From contig NZ_JAUFPR010000002.1 in assembly GCF_030409325.1 (NCBI RefSeq), forward strand, positions 1,116,001 to 1,180,000: a stretch of DNA of 64,000 nucleotides. The letters are read 5' to 3'. A program made the translations under genes and the position numbers. This DNA comes from Mucilaginibacter aquaedulcis. Lineage in GTDB: Bacteria; Bacteroidota; Bacteroidia; Sphingobacteriales; Sphingobacteriaceae. Below are positions 9,299 to 18,719 of the stretch, piece by piece. Within the stretch, counting starts at the first letter, position 1; the number at the start of each line of letters is the position of its first letter. A model generated the notes under the pieces. The model was not told where the DNA came from. It made no database searches and saw nothing but the letters and a program-made list of their open reading frames with translations.

Positions 9299-11704
9299 TT
9301 ATTCGGTCACTTTTTCGGTTTTGCTAAAAAGGGATGCAATAGCATTCGGCTTTTCTTCAATGGCTTCATAACCATAGTGGCCATAACCATGGCCGTAGCC
9401 GGTTATGCTGTTCTTTTTAAGCTCAATATCATTCACTATCAAATAAAGGTGTTTGGCCTTTTTGGTCTTGTGCAAATCGTTTACAATACCCAGTTGCGAT
9501 TTGTAGGTATAGTTTTGCCTAATCACATAGCAGGTAATATCTACAAACTCCTCAATGATGAGGGCATCAGATACCAGGCCTACCGGGGCGGTGTCAATAA
9601 TTACATAGTCAAACCTGGTGCGCAGATCATCTATCAGGGTTTTTAACCTGTCATTCATCAGCAGCTCAGTAGGGTTTGGAGGGATGGGACCCGAAGAGAT
9701 AAAAAAGAAATTCTCGTTAAAGGTTGAAGGTTTGATCAGGTTATCTATGCTATCTTCCTCATTTGAGATCACATAATTGGTAAAACCATAATCATTATCA
9801 ACCCCGATATTTTTTAACAGGCGTGGCTTGCGCAAATCGAGCTCAAGCAACACCACCTTTTTGCCCGACATGGCAATAGAGTTGCCCAAGTTAAGTGATA
9901 TGAATGATTTACCCTCGCCGCTCATGCTTGAGGTAAACAGGATTACGTTTGATTTTCCTTTTTCGGTTACGTATTTCAGATTGGTACGCACCGCCCTGAT
10001 TTCTTCAGATATGATAGAACGAAAATCATTATATATCAATTGTTTGTTTTTGTTCACATTTCTGCTTATCTCGCCGAGTAAAGGCACGCTGGTGTGTTTT
10101 TCTATATCAGCTTTGCTGTTGATACGGATATTCAGCATTTCCTTAATACTTAAGCCAGTTACCGGTAAAAATATACCGGCAAGCAAACCTATCAGGTAAA
10201 TCAATGATTGTTTTGGAGCAAAGGGTCTTTCATCACTTTCGGCACTATCTAATATGCGCACGCTTGAAAGGGTTGCGGTTTGTGAAATTGCGGTTTCTTC
10301 CCTTTTTTGAAGCAGGAATAAATACAGGTCCTGTTTAAGGCTTTGCTGCCTTGAGTAATCTAAATATATACGCTCCTTAACCGGTGCATCTGAAATTTTG
10401 CTCTGAATGGATGAGTTTTGTTTGGCAAATGCTGCCTGCGAAACCTCCAAACTGTTACGGTAGTTTTTGATACTGCCCATAAGAGATTTGCGGGCCAGTT
10501 CAATTTGCTGGTTAAGGTTTTGGATAATACTATTATTATCGGTAAGGTTTAGCTTTAATTGTTCGCGGCGCAACAGCATTTCATTGTAACCATTAATGGC
10601 CGAGCCAAATGCAACATCTTTAGTGATAAGCGAGCTTGGAACCACCTGAGGGTTATTGGCATCATTAACATAGCGGTACAGATCATTCACAACTGCCAGC
10701 TGTACCGAATTGTCGTTCAATTTATTTTGATACTGATTTGCACCTTCAACAAGCGCCTTTGACTGGGCGCTGATATCGGAGATTTTATTTTGAACCTTAT
10801 ACTGCTCCAGGTTTTTCTCTACCTTGTTAAGTTCGGCACCAACAACAACAAGCCGGGTGTCAATAAACTTCATGGTACTATCGGCTTTGCGTATTTTATT
10901 GGCCAGGTTGCTTTGCAGGTATAACTCCATCAGCGTTTGTAATATCAACTCGCCCCGGTCTGGATTTTGGTAACCTAATTGCAGGTTGATTACGGTAGCT
11001 TGTTTATCATCCAAACCAACGTTTAAGTTGGAAGCCAGGTCATTTTGGGCCTGTTTTACAGATTGGATCATTAATTTATAGTTGCCCGATGGTTTAAAGT
11101 ATTCCGTTTTATTCAATGCAACTGTATACTGATTTAACTGAACAGGGCTACCGAATGTTCCTGTTATATCCAGATCTTCCTTACTGTTAATCAGCTGAAA
11201 CTTTTCGTTGTCCAGTATTTTAACCTTGTAACCGATGGGTTTAATTTCTTTTTTGTTAAAGGTTACTGTAGCATTAAAAGGTGTTTTTTCAAACATCTCC
11301 TTACTTTGAAAACCATGCAGGCCATTATTATCAAACACATGTACGTTTAAATTAAGCTTGGCTACCACCCGGTTAAGCAAACTTGTTGATTTCAGAATCT
11401 TGACCTCGTTATCGGCATTACTTTTCATATCAAAAAGCGAAGCCAGATCTGAGTTCATGCCATTGGTGAGTGCCTTTTCGGGGGCGTTGTGATCATCTTC
11501 AACAATAACCTTACTAACAATGCTCCATTGATTAGGATAATACTGGATGTAAACGAATGAAGCAACCAGGCATACGGCAATGCTTAAAGCAAAAATATAC
11601 CAATAATTGAGGCATAAAGCGATGAGCCCTCTGACGTCGCTGGGCCCTTCTTCCTTCTTGTAGGTAAAATCAAGTTTTTCGGCCAAAATGTCTGTGTTAT
11701 CCAT
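9299..11704 (-). CDS. Wzc-type exopolysaccharide chain-length determinant and tyrosine autokinase
   Basis: This 801-residue protein fuses a Wzz domain to a bacterial tyrosine kinase. A first membrane span lies at about residues 33-52, followed by a long periplasmic part with coiled-coil heptads (about 280-480) and a proline-rich second span near residues 490-522. The cytoplasmic kinase has Walker A SGEGKS (GKS at about 598-600), Walker A' in LLELDLRKP and Walker B in YVIIDTAP. A glycine-histidine-tyrosine tail carries tyrosines 770, 774, 777 and 779, the likely autophosphorylation cluster. It heads the operon; no Wza-type exporter gene precedes it in the window, so export partners must be elsewhere. 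Confidence 0.93.
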   Translation of the reverse strand: MDNTDILAEKLDFTYKKEEGPSDVRGLIALCLNYWYIFALSIAVCLVASFVYIQYYPNQWSIVSKVIVEDDHNAPEKALTNGMNSDLASLFDMKSNADNEVKILKSTSLLNRVVAKLNLNVHVFDNNGLHGFQSKEMFEKTPFNATVTFNKKEIKPIGYKVKILDNEKFQLINSKEDLDITGTFGSPVQLNQYTVALNKTEYFKPSGNYKLMIQSVKQAQNDLASNLNVGLDDKQATVINLQLGYQNPDRGELILQTLMELYLQSNLANKIRKADSTMKFIDTRLVVVGAELNKVEKNLEQYKVQNKISDISAQSKALVEGANQYQNKLNDNSVQLAVVNDLYRYVNDANNPQVVPSSLITKDVAFGSAINGYNEMLLRREQLKLNLTDNNSIIQNLNQQIELARKSLMGSIKNYRNSLEVSQAAFAKQNSSIQSKISDAPVKERIYLDYSRQQSLKQDLYLFLLQKREETAISQTATLSSVRILDSAESDERPFAPKQSLIYLIGLLAGIFLPVTGLSIKEMLNIRINSKADIEKHTSVPLLGEISRNVNKNKQLIYNDFRSIISEEIRAVRTNLKYVTEKGKSNVILFTSSMSGEGKSFISLNLGNSIAMSGKKVVLLELDLRKPRLLKNIGVDNDYGFTNYVISNEEDSIDNLIKPSTFNENFFFISSGPIPPNPTELLMNDRLKTLIDDLRTRFDYVIIDTAPVGLVSDALIIEEFVDITCYVIRQNYTYKSQLGIVNDLHKTKKAKHLYLIVNDIELKKNSITGYGHGYGHYGYEAIEEKPNAIASLFSKTEKVTE

Positions 11705-12394
11705 CTGTTTTCTAAATGTAAATGCAATGAGCTATAGTTATCAATTACTTATTATAAATGAATTATTGATACAGATTATATGTACCAAACTGGCAAGTAA
11801 TACGATTTAAGCTATCGGAAAGTTAAGTGAAAAGCGGCCATTCAAAGGTGAAACAGCGAGAATGAACAATGTGAACGAATTTATAATTGTGAACAAAATA
11901 AACAGAGGTGATTTATTATAGCAAATATGAAATGTGCATTTTGCTGGTTTTTTGGAAATTGAACCAACCTAAAACTATAAGGAATATTTAACAATACTGA
12001 AGGCCTTAAAATGATACAGCTAAGCTGGTTTTTAGTAAAATGAGCAAAAAAAATAAGCTTTTCATTTCAAAACGAGGACTTGGTTATCCAACTACTACTA
12101 AGCAAGCATATGTATACAATTAAGTATACAATTTATTTATAACCATATAATTTCAAAATTAATATTATAATTTAAAGCTAAATACTTTACACAATACTAT
12201 TAATCAATTAATTACAGCAAAACAACACATATTCATTTTATTCATTAATAAACTAAATAAATATTCAGCTATAAAATTACATACATTCATAATTATTACA
12301 CTTGCAGATCAACTAAAACTTATAATGCCTGATAGGAATATCATTGTTAAAACCTAATAAATCCTATCTAAAGCATACTGATACTTTTAATAAA
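11705..12394. other. AT-rich divergent intergenic region between the wzc-type gene and the NACHT-like gene
   Basis: These roughly 690 bases lie between the start of the minus-strand polysaccharide operon and the start of the plus-strand NACHT-like gene, so promoters of both should be here. I found no exact Bacteroidetes TTTG-N19-TAnnTTTG pair. One near-match to the -7 element for the plus strand, TACACTTG, lies at 12297-12304 without a clear -33 box. Two tandem 12-mers, GTATACAATTAA at 12112-12123 and GTATACAATTTA at 12124-12135, are the only clear repeat. No RNA gene was recognised. Confidence 0.5.
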
Positions 12395-14950
12395 ATGACA
12401 GCCTTTTCATCCCAGTTATTTGAATTATTAAAATCGTCTGTTTTAGCTAACTCACAACTTACCCGTATACAAGCCAGCGATTGTAAAGTGCTTTCAGTGC
12501 TTATCAAAACCAAAACCAATCAAACTGTAAGCGAAACAACTTTGAAGCGCATATATGGCTTCGCCATCAGTAAGTTTAAGCCATCGCTGTTTACTATAGA
12601 TGTGCTATCAAACTATTGCGGCTACAAGGGCTGGATAGATTTTTGCGAAAAGCAGGATAAGCAATATCAGAAAACCGATCAGGAAACTATGGATTGGGAT
12701 TCGCTGGCGCATAAGGCTGCAAAAATCACCAACTTCACCTTGCAGGCTCTTAAAAACAAAGCGGGTATACCATTTAATCAAAGTATACGAAGAAACTTCC
12801 TGGATAAACACTTTGATGAGTTTTTAAAAGGCGACTATTCGGCCACTGTGTTAATGGCTCCGCCGGCTTATGGCAAAACCATGGCCCTATGCCATTGGGT
12901 TGACGAAAAGCTTACTCTAAATGCTACTTCTGGAAACAATGATATTATTCTATTTTTCAGCAGCAACGCCTTAATGAATGTGCTTATCAGCGGTAAGGAT
13001 TTTAATGACTGGCTGCTGGCATTATTAGGTTATACGCTGGAAGAGGATATTATAGCGCTGTTAAATAATGACAAACGTAAGGAGGGTGTTTTTTACCTGA
13101 TTATTGACGGCCTTGACGATCATATGTTCAAAAACAACTGGTTCCAGCTTTTGCTTGACCAATTGATGGATATATTCTCATTTTATCAGTCATACAAATG
13201 GTTCAAATTAATTGTAACCATGCGCTCGGCAAACTGGATCAACAACCGTCACATCCTCGACTATGAACATCCGAAATGGTTTACCGGCACCATTACCGAT
13301 CCATCTGTTTACAGTAACGTGCCGCTGTTTAACTTACAGGAGATAAAAGATCTTTGTTTGAAGATAAACCCCGAAATGCAGATACCTATACCTGCAGATG
13401 TGGCCCATAACTTTAACCACCCTCTTTATTTTCAGTTTTACTACAAACAGAATAAAGATAATTTTTCGCTGAGCAACATTGATCATACATCGATATACGA
13501 TCTTATTTCAAATTTCATATTCAACAAAATTTACCAGGGACATTACGCTGCAGACAAAACCCTGCTTATTAAAGGCCTTATTGAAAACATGGAATTTAAA
13601 AAGCGGGAGTATGATGTAGATAAGCTAAAAGTTAATTACTTATTCGGCCAGTACAATCAGGCCTATAAAGAACTATTGGGTATAGGCTTTTTAAAAGAAA
13701 CTAATAATAGCAGCAATTCAAACTTTAATACCTATGTTCAATTTGGCAATAATAACTTTTTAGAGCTTGCCATAGCTAATAAATTGTTACAGGATAATAA
13801 CAATGCTTTTGATGCACAGTTAATGAAGGCAATTAACCAGCAGTTTTTAAATAATGATTTAAAGGTGCCTATACTTAAATGGGCCATTATGCATGCTATA
13901 AGAAATGGCCAGCAACAAAATTTAAACTTATTACCTAAGGCTGATCTCAATCCGAAAGAAAAATCTGAGCTGCTTGTGTTTTTAGGCGACCTGTTTAATA
14001 AAACCCCGCCCCCATCAAATCAAATCATTTCCGGATCATTAAGTGATTATTTTAGCTATGATTGCAGCGATGGGCTCTTTTATTATTTCCTGGGTCTTGA
14101 ATACATCAACGTGGATTACAAAAAAACGTTGTTATCCTTATTGAAGTTCAATCTTTCAAACCGTAAAAAAATCCTTATCTACACCTCGTTGGGCATTATA
14201 GCTGCGTTTCAGTTAGATATGGCATCACTTGAAAGCTATTCGATCAAGCTCAACGGTTTTACTCATGAAGATTACCAGGAGTTTGTTTTAAGCCCGGCCG
14301 ATTGCCTTACTACTATATATTACTTTTTTAAGTACGGTATAATTAAACGCGACTTCTTTGCCGCTGTTACTCGCTTTTACTTTAATCCGCCTAAACAAGC
14401 CAGCGAAAACTACAACTCCGGAGATGACCTTGTTTATTTATTAGCGGGTTACACATTAATAATTTGCCAAAAGCCACGTAAAACGCTCAGATACCTTCAT
14501 TCGTTGCAACAGATACATCCTAAAAACACAGGCGAAGCCAGCAGTTTTAACTTTTTTTCAAAGATGCTGATTGCTCACTCCTTCTTTTTATTAGGAAAAA
14601 CAAAGGAGCTCAAAGCCATTCATGATAACATTTCCGAATTGTTTAAAACCAAAGAAAACTCGTTTACACCATACATGAAGCAAGCGTTTTATGGTTTGAA
14701 AATTAAAAAGGCTATATTAAACCAGGAGTACAGTGCAATTCCGGGTTATATAAAATATCTAAATCAGGCATCAGAAAAATCAGGCAATAAATTTTCAAAA
14801 ATATTCACCATCTATCACTTAATAAACCATTCAGGTGCTGTGGCTCATGATCCGGAACTGTATAAACAACTGGCCTACAACAATGCTAAACTCCTGCGCG
14901 AATGTGGTCTTGGCCCAGAGATCTTCACCAATCGTGAGCTTTCAGAATAA
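12395..14950 (+). CDS. NACHT/STAND-like P-loop NTPase of unknown function
   Basis: I do not recognise the family. From the ATG at 12395 it is 851 residues. Residues about 1-85 form a helical domain (ending near NYCGYKGWIDFC). The NTPase core follows: Walker A-like APPAYGKT (GKT at 160-162, with alanine in place of the first glycine), Walker B LIIDGLDD (238-242 for DGLDD), which fits the NACHT pattern, and a sensor-like IVTMRSANW with Arg277. The C-terminal half is helix-rich and could be a TPR-like solenoid. A TTG at 12344 preceded by AGGA would add 17 residues; I prefer the ATG. It is divergent from the polysaccharide operon and upstream of a SusCD pair. A regulator or a defence-type sensor are both possible. 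Confidence 0.8.
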   Translation: MTAFSSQLFELLKSSVLANSQLTRIQASDCKVLSVLIKTKTNQTVSETTLKRIYGFAISKFKPSLFTIDVLSNYCGYKGWIDFCEKQDKQYQKTDQETMDWDSLAHKAAKITNFTLQALKNKAGIPFNQSIRRNFLDKHFDEFLKGDYSATVLMAPPAYGKTMALCHWVDEKLTLNATSGNNDIILFFSSNALMNVLISGKDFNDWLLALLGYTLEEDIIALLNNDKRKEGVFYLIIDGLDDHMFKNNWFQLLLDQLMDIFSFYQSYKWFKLIVTMRSANWINNRHILDYEHPKWFTGTITDPSVYSNVPLFNLQEIKDLCLKINPEMQIPIPADVAHNFNHPLYFQFYYKQNKDNFSLSNIDHTSIYDLISNFIFNKIYQGHYAADKTLLIKGLIENMEFKKREYDVDKLKVNYLFGQYNQAYKELLGIGFLKETNNSSNSNFNTYVQFGNNNFLELAIANKLLQDNNNAFDAQLMKAINQQFLNNDLKVPILKWAIMHAIRNGQQQNLNLLPKADLNPKEKSELLVFLGDLFNKTPPPSNQIISGSLSDYFSYDCSDGLFYYFLGLEYINVDYKKTLLSLLKFNLSNRKKILIYTSLGIIAAFQLDMASLESYSIKLNGFTHEDYQEFVLSPADCLTTIYYFFKYGIIKRDFFAAVTRFYFNPPKQASENYNSGDDLVYLLAGYTLIICQKPRKTLRYLHSLQQIHPKNTGEASSFNFFSKMLIAHSFFLLGKTKELKAIHDNISELFKTKENSFTPYMKQAFYGLKIKKAILNQEYSAIPGYIKYLNQASEKSGNKFSKIFTIYHLINHSGAVAHDPELYKQLAYNNAKLLRECGLGPEIFTNRELSE

Positions 14951-15669
14951 TTTTCAAATCAATTGCACCCCATCTTTTTTGTTAAAACGAAATAGCGTAC
15001 TCTCTCGCTGCCAAAAGCTTAACATCAAATTTCCTGGTAAGTTCAATTCAAAACACCATCCTCAAAATTACTTTTTCACGAAAACGTTTAAGATTAACTT
15101 AATGTTATTTTTAACAATTAATTAACATTAAATTTATCATAAACTAATTAGTTATACCTATATAACTGTTTACCAATAAAACCAATTATTAATCCCGTTT
15201 ACAGTTAGTTCATTTTTTATCAGTTATTCATCTGATAAAAAATAAACCAGCAACAAACTGTAAACCAACGTAGTATTTTTTCAATTACAGCTAACCTGAT
15301 CCTATTTAAAAAATATGAAAAACTATACCTATGCAATTTTTTATGGAAAAGTTCCAGCCTCCCAATTCAGATTCATGGTCCGAAAGTTTAATTACGGGTT
15401 AAAACGCCCCTTAGTGTTAAATATACATTAACCACCAATTAAATCAGAGTAATTAACGCTATTTAACTTATGTACACACATATATTAAATAACTATAAAC
15501 CAATAATTTAAATCCAAAATCACATCCAGCTATGAAACAGTAAAAGTATTTATTATGCCAAAAAAGCTAATGTTCAATTGATGATTTGCTAACATAAGCA
15601 TCATTCCTTTGCAGCCGGAAATAATTGATTTCCATAGTTCTATTATGTCAACATTTATTTAATCTCTTC
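14951..15669. other. Intergenic region upstream of susCD pair 1, with nested palindrome
   Basis: About 720 AT-rich bases carry no convincing gene. They hold a nested inverted repeat (15197-15265, listed separately) and a 7-bp hairpin at 15150-15167. The sequence TTCCTTTGC at 15604-15612 is one mismatch from the Bacteroidetes -7 element TAnnTTTG(C) and lies about 60 bases before the SusC start, but a TTTG at the right distance upstream is missing (the nearest, 15585-15588, leaves only a 15-base spacer). I treat that promoter as tentative. Confidence 0.45.
15197..15265. repeat. Nested perfect inverted repeat (10-bp outer, 12-bp inner arms)
   Basis: The outer arms GTTTACAGTT (15197-15206) and AACTGTAAAC (15256-15265) are exact reverse complements. 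The inner arms ATTTTTTATCAG (15212-15223) and CTGATAAAAAAT (15232-15243) are also exact, around an 8-base loop. A further copy of the motif AACTGTnnACCAA occurs at 15164-15176 and matches 15256-15268 at 11 of 13 positions. No U-tract follows either arm, so a simple terminator is unlikely. It could be an operator or a structured leader for the downstream susC gene. Confidence 0.7.
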
Positions 15670-18600
15670 ATGAAAAAAGTTTACCCTTCTTTTTCAAAGA
15701 ATCTCCCTCAATTTTACAGACACAGTTTGCTGATAGCATTTGTTCTGTTATTGTCAGCCCTATCGGCCTTCGCACAAACCAGAACCATAAAAGGAACTGT
15801 TACCGACGAAACCAACGCTCCTTTGCCTGGTGTAGTGGTAACTGTTAAAAGTTCTGGCAGGGCAGCCACTACCAATGGTAACGGTAGTTATACAGTTACC
15901 GTAAATGGGCCAAATGATGTTTTGAAATTCACATTCTTAGGTTCAGTACCTAAAGAAGTTGTTGTTGATGGCAAGCCATTAATTAATGTTACCCTGGTAA
16001 CTGATACTAAACAGCTAAAAGATGTTGTAGTAATTGGTTACGGTACAGCAAGCCGTAAAGATGTAACCGGTGCTATCACCTCAGTAAAAGCTGAAGATTT
16101 TAACGCTGGTGTATTAACCACCCCTGCCGAGTTATTACAAGGTAAAGTGGCCGGTTTAAACATCACCAAAAGTGGCGACCCTAACAAACAACCATCAACT
16201 ATTTTAAGGGGTCCATCTACCCTGCGTGATGATCCTAAGGCTCAACAGCCATTTTATGTAATTGATGGTGTACCAGGAGCATCGATTGACCTGTTGGCTC
16301 CGGCTGATATTGAGAGTATCGATGTATTAAAAGATGCCTCCTCAACCGCAATTTATGGTTCACGCGCTGCAAACGGTGTAATCATCGTTACAACCCGCAA
16401 AGCCAAACCAGGGCAAACAAGGTTAAATTACAGCGCCTACGGAGCTGTTGAAAACGTATCAAAAAATATTGATGTACTTACCGGCGACGAACTGCGTAAA
16501 TACTTAACTGACAATGGCGTACCTAAACTGAGTGCAGCAGACGACGATGGTTCAAATACCAACTGGCAAAAGCTTGCTGAAAGAACCGGTTATTCGCAAA
16601 ACCATAACCTTTCTTATGCAGGTGCAGGTACCAATTCAGAATATGGTGCAAGCGTAAATTATTTAAAAAACAATGGTATATTAAAAAATACAAGTTTAGA
16701 ACGTACCATTTACAAAGGCTTTATTAACCAGCGTTTTTTTAATGACCGTTTAAAACTGGGCATTACACTTACCAACAGTGTTACTAAAAACAATGATATA
16801 TTCCAAAGCCAGGTATTGTCAGGTATCTTATTCTACTTACCAACAGTAAGTCCATTTAACGCTGATGGTACTTATAAAGAAAATTATACCCGTACCGGTA
16901 GCGGTCCTTTGAATCCGTTATCATTGATTGACAACAACTTTACTAAAACAGAGAACAACAAAACACTGATCAATGGCTTTGCCTCTGTTGACATCTTAAA
17001 AGGTTTAAAGTTCACCATCACAGGATCAACCCAAAAGGAACAAAATAACGTTAATACCTATTCAACCAGCCAATCAGGCATATTTGTTAACGCGGGTGGT
17101 GTAGCTGTGCGCAGTGCTTACACCAATACCAGTAACGTAGTGGAAGGTTATTTTAACTATGATCGTGTTTTTGGTCAGCACTCCCTGAAATTATTAGGTG
17201 GTTATTCTTATCAGCAGGATCGTAACGGTGATGGCTTTGGTGTACAAACACAAGGATTTTCAAACGATGCTTTAACTTATAATTACTTAGCATTCTCCAA
17301 CCCTACCCAGCTTTCACAAATTATTTTTAATCCGGCTTATAACATAAACGGTACCACCCCGGCTACCTATATCTCAACCTTGAGGTTAATATCTTTTTAC
17401 ACACGTGCCCAATACCAGTTTGCCGATAAATATTTATTACAGGCTTCTATCAGGGAAGACGGTTCATCAGCATTTGGTCTTAACAATCGCCATGGTTACT
17501 TCCCGGCTGCTTCTGCGGGTTGGAAGATCATCAGCGAAGATTTCATGAAATCTGTACCGGTGATCAGTGATTTAAAATTAAGAGCTGGTTATGGTGTATC
17601 AGGTAACAGCTTAGGATTTGATGCCTTTACCGCTCAGCTTATTTACGGTGTTCCTCCAGGTGGCGGTAAATTTTTAAGTAATGGCAACGTGATTAACCCT
17701 ATAGGACCAGTACGTAATGATAATCCGGACTTGAAATGGGAAAGTACTGCTACAACAAACATCGGTTTAGATTTTGGTATCTTCAACAACCGTATTACCG
17801 GCTCGGTTGATTACTACATCAAGAAAACCTCCGATCTGATCACTACCCTTCAGGTATCAACCACCCAATATTTTTACCAGTATTTAACTGCTAACGTTGG
17901 TAAAATGAAAAACAGTGGTGTTGAGGTAATATTAAATGCTATACCTGTAAAAACGGGCGATTTTACCTGGCGCACCTCTTTAAACTTTTCACATAATAAA
18001 AACATGGTGCAAAGTTTATCACAAGGCGGCCTGGCTCTTCCATACATTCAAACTGCTCAATTAGGCGGTAAAGGCCAGTCTGGTAATTATAGCCAGATCA
18101 TACAGCCAGGTTATGCCCTTGGTACTTTTGATCTGTGGCACTATTTAGGTAAAAATGGCAACGGTGTAAGTACTTATGAAAAAGCCGACGGATCAACAAC
18201 TGCTGCACAGCCACTTACTACAGATCAATTTATTAAATATGATGCTCAACCTAAGCTTATTTATGGCTGGAGCAACAGCTTCTTTTACAAAAACTTTGAT
18301 CTGAACTTCCTGGTGCGTGGTGTATATGGCAACAAAATCCTGAACGCTACATTAGCTTCATTAAACAACCCTGCCGATTCAAAACTGCAAAACATACCAA
18401 GATATACCTTAGGCGAATCATTTAAAGATATCAATGCTTACCTGATCTCTGATCGTTTCCTGGAAAGCGGTTCATACCTGCGTCTGGATAACGCCACTAT
18501 AGGATATACCATTAAACCACACATACAGGCTATTAAGAGCTTACGTTTTTATGCTTCAGGCAATAACATTTTCATCATCACCAAATACCGCGGTGTTGAT

Positions 18601-18699
18601 CCGGAAATTGATATGGGAGGCTTAACCCCTGGAATTGATAACAGGAATTTTTATCCTAAAACACGCACTTTCAGCTTAGGTTTAAACGCATCATTTTAA
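15670..18699 (+). CDS. SusC/RagA-family TonB-linked outer-membrane transporter
   Basis: This is a 1009-residue protein from the ATG at 15670; an upstream in-frame TTG is ignored because the signal peptide (LLIAFVLLLSALSAFAQ, cleavage near residue 35) starts properly only from the ATG. Then come a carboxypeptidase-regulatory-like beta-sandwich (about 38-115), the TonB-box region KDVVVIGYGTASRKDVTGAI and the plug (about 130-240, with YVIDGVPGASIDLL and ASSTAIYGSRAANGVIIVTT). A 22-strand-type barrel ends in RTFSLGLNASF. With the SusD partner 20 bases downstream it should import an oligosaccharide or other ligand across the outer membrane. No ECF sigma/anti-sigma or hybrid two-component gene and no glycoside hydrolase adjoins it, so the ligand is not predictable. 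Confidence 0.95.
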   Translation: MKKVYPSFSKNLPQFYRHSLLIAFVLLLSALSAFAQTRTIKGTVTDETNAPLPGVVVTVKSSGRAATTNGNGSYTVTVNGPNDVLKFTFLGSVPKEVVVDGKPLINVTLVTDTKQLKDVVVIGYGTASRKDVTGAITSVKAEDFNAGVLTTPAELLQGKVAGLNITKSGDPNKQPSTILRGPSTLRDDPKAQQPFYVIDGVPGASIDLLAPADIESIDVLKDASSTAIYGSRAANGVIIVTTRKAKPGQTRLNYSAYGAVENVSKNIDVLTGDELRKYLTDNGVPKLSAADDDGSNTNWQKLAERTGYSQNHNLSYAGAGTNSEYGASVNYLKNNGILKNTSLERTIYKGFINQRFFNDRLKLGITLTNSVTKNNDIFQSQVLSGILFYLPTVSPFNADGTYKENYTRTGSGPLNPLSLIDNNFTKTENNKTLINGFASVDILKGLKFTITGSTQKEQNNVNTYSTSQSGIFVNAGGVAVRSAYTNTSNVVEGYFNYDRVFGQHSLKLLGGYSYQQDRNGDGFGVQTQGFSNDALTYNYLAFSNPTQLSQIIFNPAYNINGTTPATYISTLRLISFYTRAQYQFADKYLLQASIREDGSSAFGLNNRHGYFPAASAGWKIISEDFMKSVPVISDLKLRAGYGVSGNSLGFDAFTAQLIYGVPPGGGKFLSNGNVINPIGPVRNDNPDLKWESTATTNIGLDFGIFNNRITGSVDYYIKKTSDLITTLQVSTTQYFYQYLTANVGKMKNSGVEVILNAIPVKTGDFTWRTSLNFSHNKNMVQSLSQGGLALPYIQTAQLGGKGQSGNYSQIIQPGYALGTFDLWHYLGKNGNGVSTYEKADGSTTAAQPLTTDQFIKYDAQPKLIYGWSNSFFYKNFDLNFLVRGVYGNKILNATLASLNNPADSKLQNIPRYTLGESFKDINAYLISDRFLESGSYLRLDNATIGYTIKPHIQAIKSLRFYASGNNIFIITKYRGVDPEIDMGGLTPGIDNRNFYPKTRTFSLGLNASF

Positions 18700-18719
18700 T
18701 AACAGTTAAACAAATAAAA

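Noticed and set aside
15625..15669. TTG start for SusC 15 codons upstream of the chosen ATG
   Set aside because: The added residues would place extra sequence before a regular signal peptide; the ATG at 15670 gives the normal Sec signal.
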